DNA from: an uncultured Bacilli bacterium | Lineage (GTDB): Bacteria; Bacillota_I; Bacilli_A; RF39; UBA660 | Assembly: GCA_934085875.1 (NCBI GenBank) | Contig: CAKOHQ010000055.1 | Span: 1 to 6,175, forward strand | Reading direction: 5' to 3' | DNA: 6,175 bases | Part shown: piece by piece, positions 5,433-6,175 of the stretch | How positions within the stretch are numbered: the stretch's first letter is position 1 | How the letters are laid out: each line of letters begins with the position of its first letter | Made by a program: the position numbers and the translations under genes | Notes under the pieces: generated by a model | Told to the model about the DNA's origin: nothing | Databases searched by the model: none | What the model saw: only the letters and a program-made list of their open reading frames with translations

Positions 5433-5783
5433 ATGGGAGAAACTATAAAAAACACAAAATCACAAGTTAAAAAAGGAAATAATATGAATGACGAAGATAT
5501 TTTAAATGATGTTTTAATTAGTTATAAACATTTAGTTAGTAGTTATGCAATTGCATTAAATGAAGCTAGTAATAAGAATATTTATAAATTATATTATGAT
5601 GTATTTTCATCTAGTAGTAAAATGCAAGCAGATTTATTTGATTTATCTTTTAAAAAAGGTTGGTATCAACTTGAAACTGCTGAAGAAGATAAAATTGAAA
5701 AAGCATATAATAAATTTGATAAATGTTTATGCGATTTAGATTGTGATTGTAAATCAAGTAGTGAAAAATGTGATTGTGAATAA
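5433..5783 (+). CDS. Coat F domain protein with Cys/Asp-rich tail
   Basis: Residues 19-95 of this 116-residue protein match the Coat F (CotF) family: NDEDILNDVLISYKHLVSSY (19-38), an A-L-N-E-A-S-N-K-N-I-Y turn into the next helix, then KMQADLFDLSFKKGWYQLET (63-82) with the typical GWY. CotF is a component of the Bacillus spore coat, and related helical proteins occur widely in Bacillota. Two features are odd. The first 17 residues are a basic extension, and residues 98-115 form an acidic tail with six cysteines (98, 100, 104, 106, 113, 115) in CxC and CDC pairs, suggesting metal binding or disulfide cross-linking. AAGGAGG lies 5 bases before the ATG at 5433. An internal ATG at 5484, after AAAAGGA, would start right at the domain and cannot be excluded. 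It follows the 65-residue partner by 10 bases. Confidence 0.87.
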   Translation: MGETIKNTKSQVKKGNNMNDEDILNDVLISYKHLVSSYAIALNEASNKNIYKLYYDVFSSSSKMQADLFDLSFKKGWYQLETAEEDKIEKAYNKFDKCLCDLDCDCKSSSEKCDCE

Positions 5784-5820
5784 AAAAAATCATCTAGATT
5801 AATTTCTAGGTGATTTTATA
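5784..5820. terminator. bidirectional terminator between the coat pair and lemA
   Basis: AAAATCATCTAG (5786-5797) pairs with CTAGGTGATTTT (5806-5817), 12 pairs with one T-G, around an 8-base loop. On the + strand the stem ends in four Ts. On the minus strand it runs into a tract of Ts opposite 5782-5789. Both converging genes stop at its edge, and the lemA TAA (5816-5818) overlaps the stem. Confidence 0.82.
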
Positions 5821-6175
5821 ATTCTATTTTTATGTTTTCTTTTTTAGTTTCATCTATTTGGAATAATTCTGCTTTTTTGAAAGCAAATATAGATGCAACT
5901 ATATTAGATGGTACGCTTTCTATAACTGTATTATATTTTGTAACTTCATCGTTATATTTATGTCTTGCTATTTCTAATGAATTTTCTATATCTTTAAGTT
6001 CACTTTGAAGATTCAAATATTGTGTATTTGCTTTTAATTCAGGATAATTTTCAACTATTGCTAAATATTTATTTAAACTATTATTCATTTTGCTAGCTTC
6101 TTTAATATTCATATTCTTTTGTTCATTATAATTATTTCTTAATGATACTATATTTTCTAATGTATCATTTTCATA
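5816..6175 (-). CDS. lemA: LemA family protein (N-terminus beyond the right edge)
   Basis: The reading frame stays open from the stop at 5816-5818 to the last base, giving 119 visible residues. An ATG at 6112 lies inside the conserved domain and is not the start: upstream codons read ENIVSLRNNYNEQKN, the family's first V-x-x-R helix. Further LemA marks are LNKYLAIVENYPELKAN, LQSELKDIEN, IARHKYNDEVTKYNTVIESV, PSNIVASIFAFKKAELF and a short acidic tail. LemA proteins are membrane-anchored by an N-terminal helix, missing here, with a helical-bundle domain; their function is not settled. Typical length is about 185-190 residues, so some 65-70 are probably outside the window. It converges on the coat pair and shares its terminator. 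Family membership is firm. Confidence 0.93.
   Translation of the reverse strand, partial: YENDTLENIVSLRNNYNEQKNMNIKEASKMNNSLNKYLAIVENYPELKANTQYLNLQSELKDIENSLEIARHKYNDEVTKYNTVIESVPSNIVASIFAFKKAELFQIDETKKENIKIEL

Noticed and set aside
6110..6112. ATG at 6112 as the start of the LemA gene
   Set aside because: Conserved LemA sequence continues in frame upstream to the window edge, so it is an internal Met.

Overview
The window is very AT-rich, with short intergenic gaps, strong sigma-A-type promoters (TTGaca / TATAAT, 16-17 base spacing), G-rich Shine-Dalgarno sites and small hairpin-plus-T-tract terminators. With homologues of Ntdp, PGK, TIM, CotF and LemA, this points to a low-GC Gram-positive bacterium (Bacillota/Bacilli, or a deep-branching relative of the Mollicutes such as the uncultured RF39-type gut lineages). 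The lineage is inference. All six tryptophan codons in the accepted genes are TGG and none is TGA, so the standard bacterial code fits better than the Mycoplasma code.

Layout. The left edge (1-135) holds the promoter and leader of an rRNA operon that runs leftward out of the window, with a TTGACA/TATAGT promoter, a start-proximal hairpin and a boxA-like CTTTGAAAACT element. Next come five leftward genes, most with their own promoter and terminator: a DUF402 nucleoside tri/diphosphatase (213-788), a two-gene glycolytic operon pgk-tpiA (2684 to 854), a secreted glucosaminidase/lysozyme-like protein (2746-3669), and a coiled-coil, acidic-linker, LysM protein with no visible export signal (3782-5095). 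Divergent from the LysM gene is a rightward pair of small helical proteins (5225-5422 and 5433-5783). The second has a recognisable Coat F domain and ends in a Cys/Asp-rich tail. A shared bidirectional terminator separates this pair from a convergent LemA gene, cut by the right edge (5816-6175).

How the genes fit together. pgk and tpiA are translationally coupled and would supply two glycolytic steps, but both carry unusual substitutions at phosphate-binding positions. The right half looks like an envelope or coat cluster: peptidoglycan hydrolase, SpoVID-like LysM protein and CotF-type pair. The LysM gene and the coat pair share a 129-base divergent intergenic region. A joint role in a spore-coat-like or other surface layer is a hypothesis, and it is the most interesting one in the window. 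No mobile element, CRISPR array or tRNA gene was seen.
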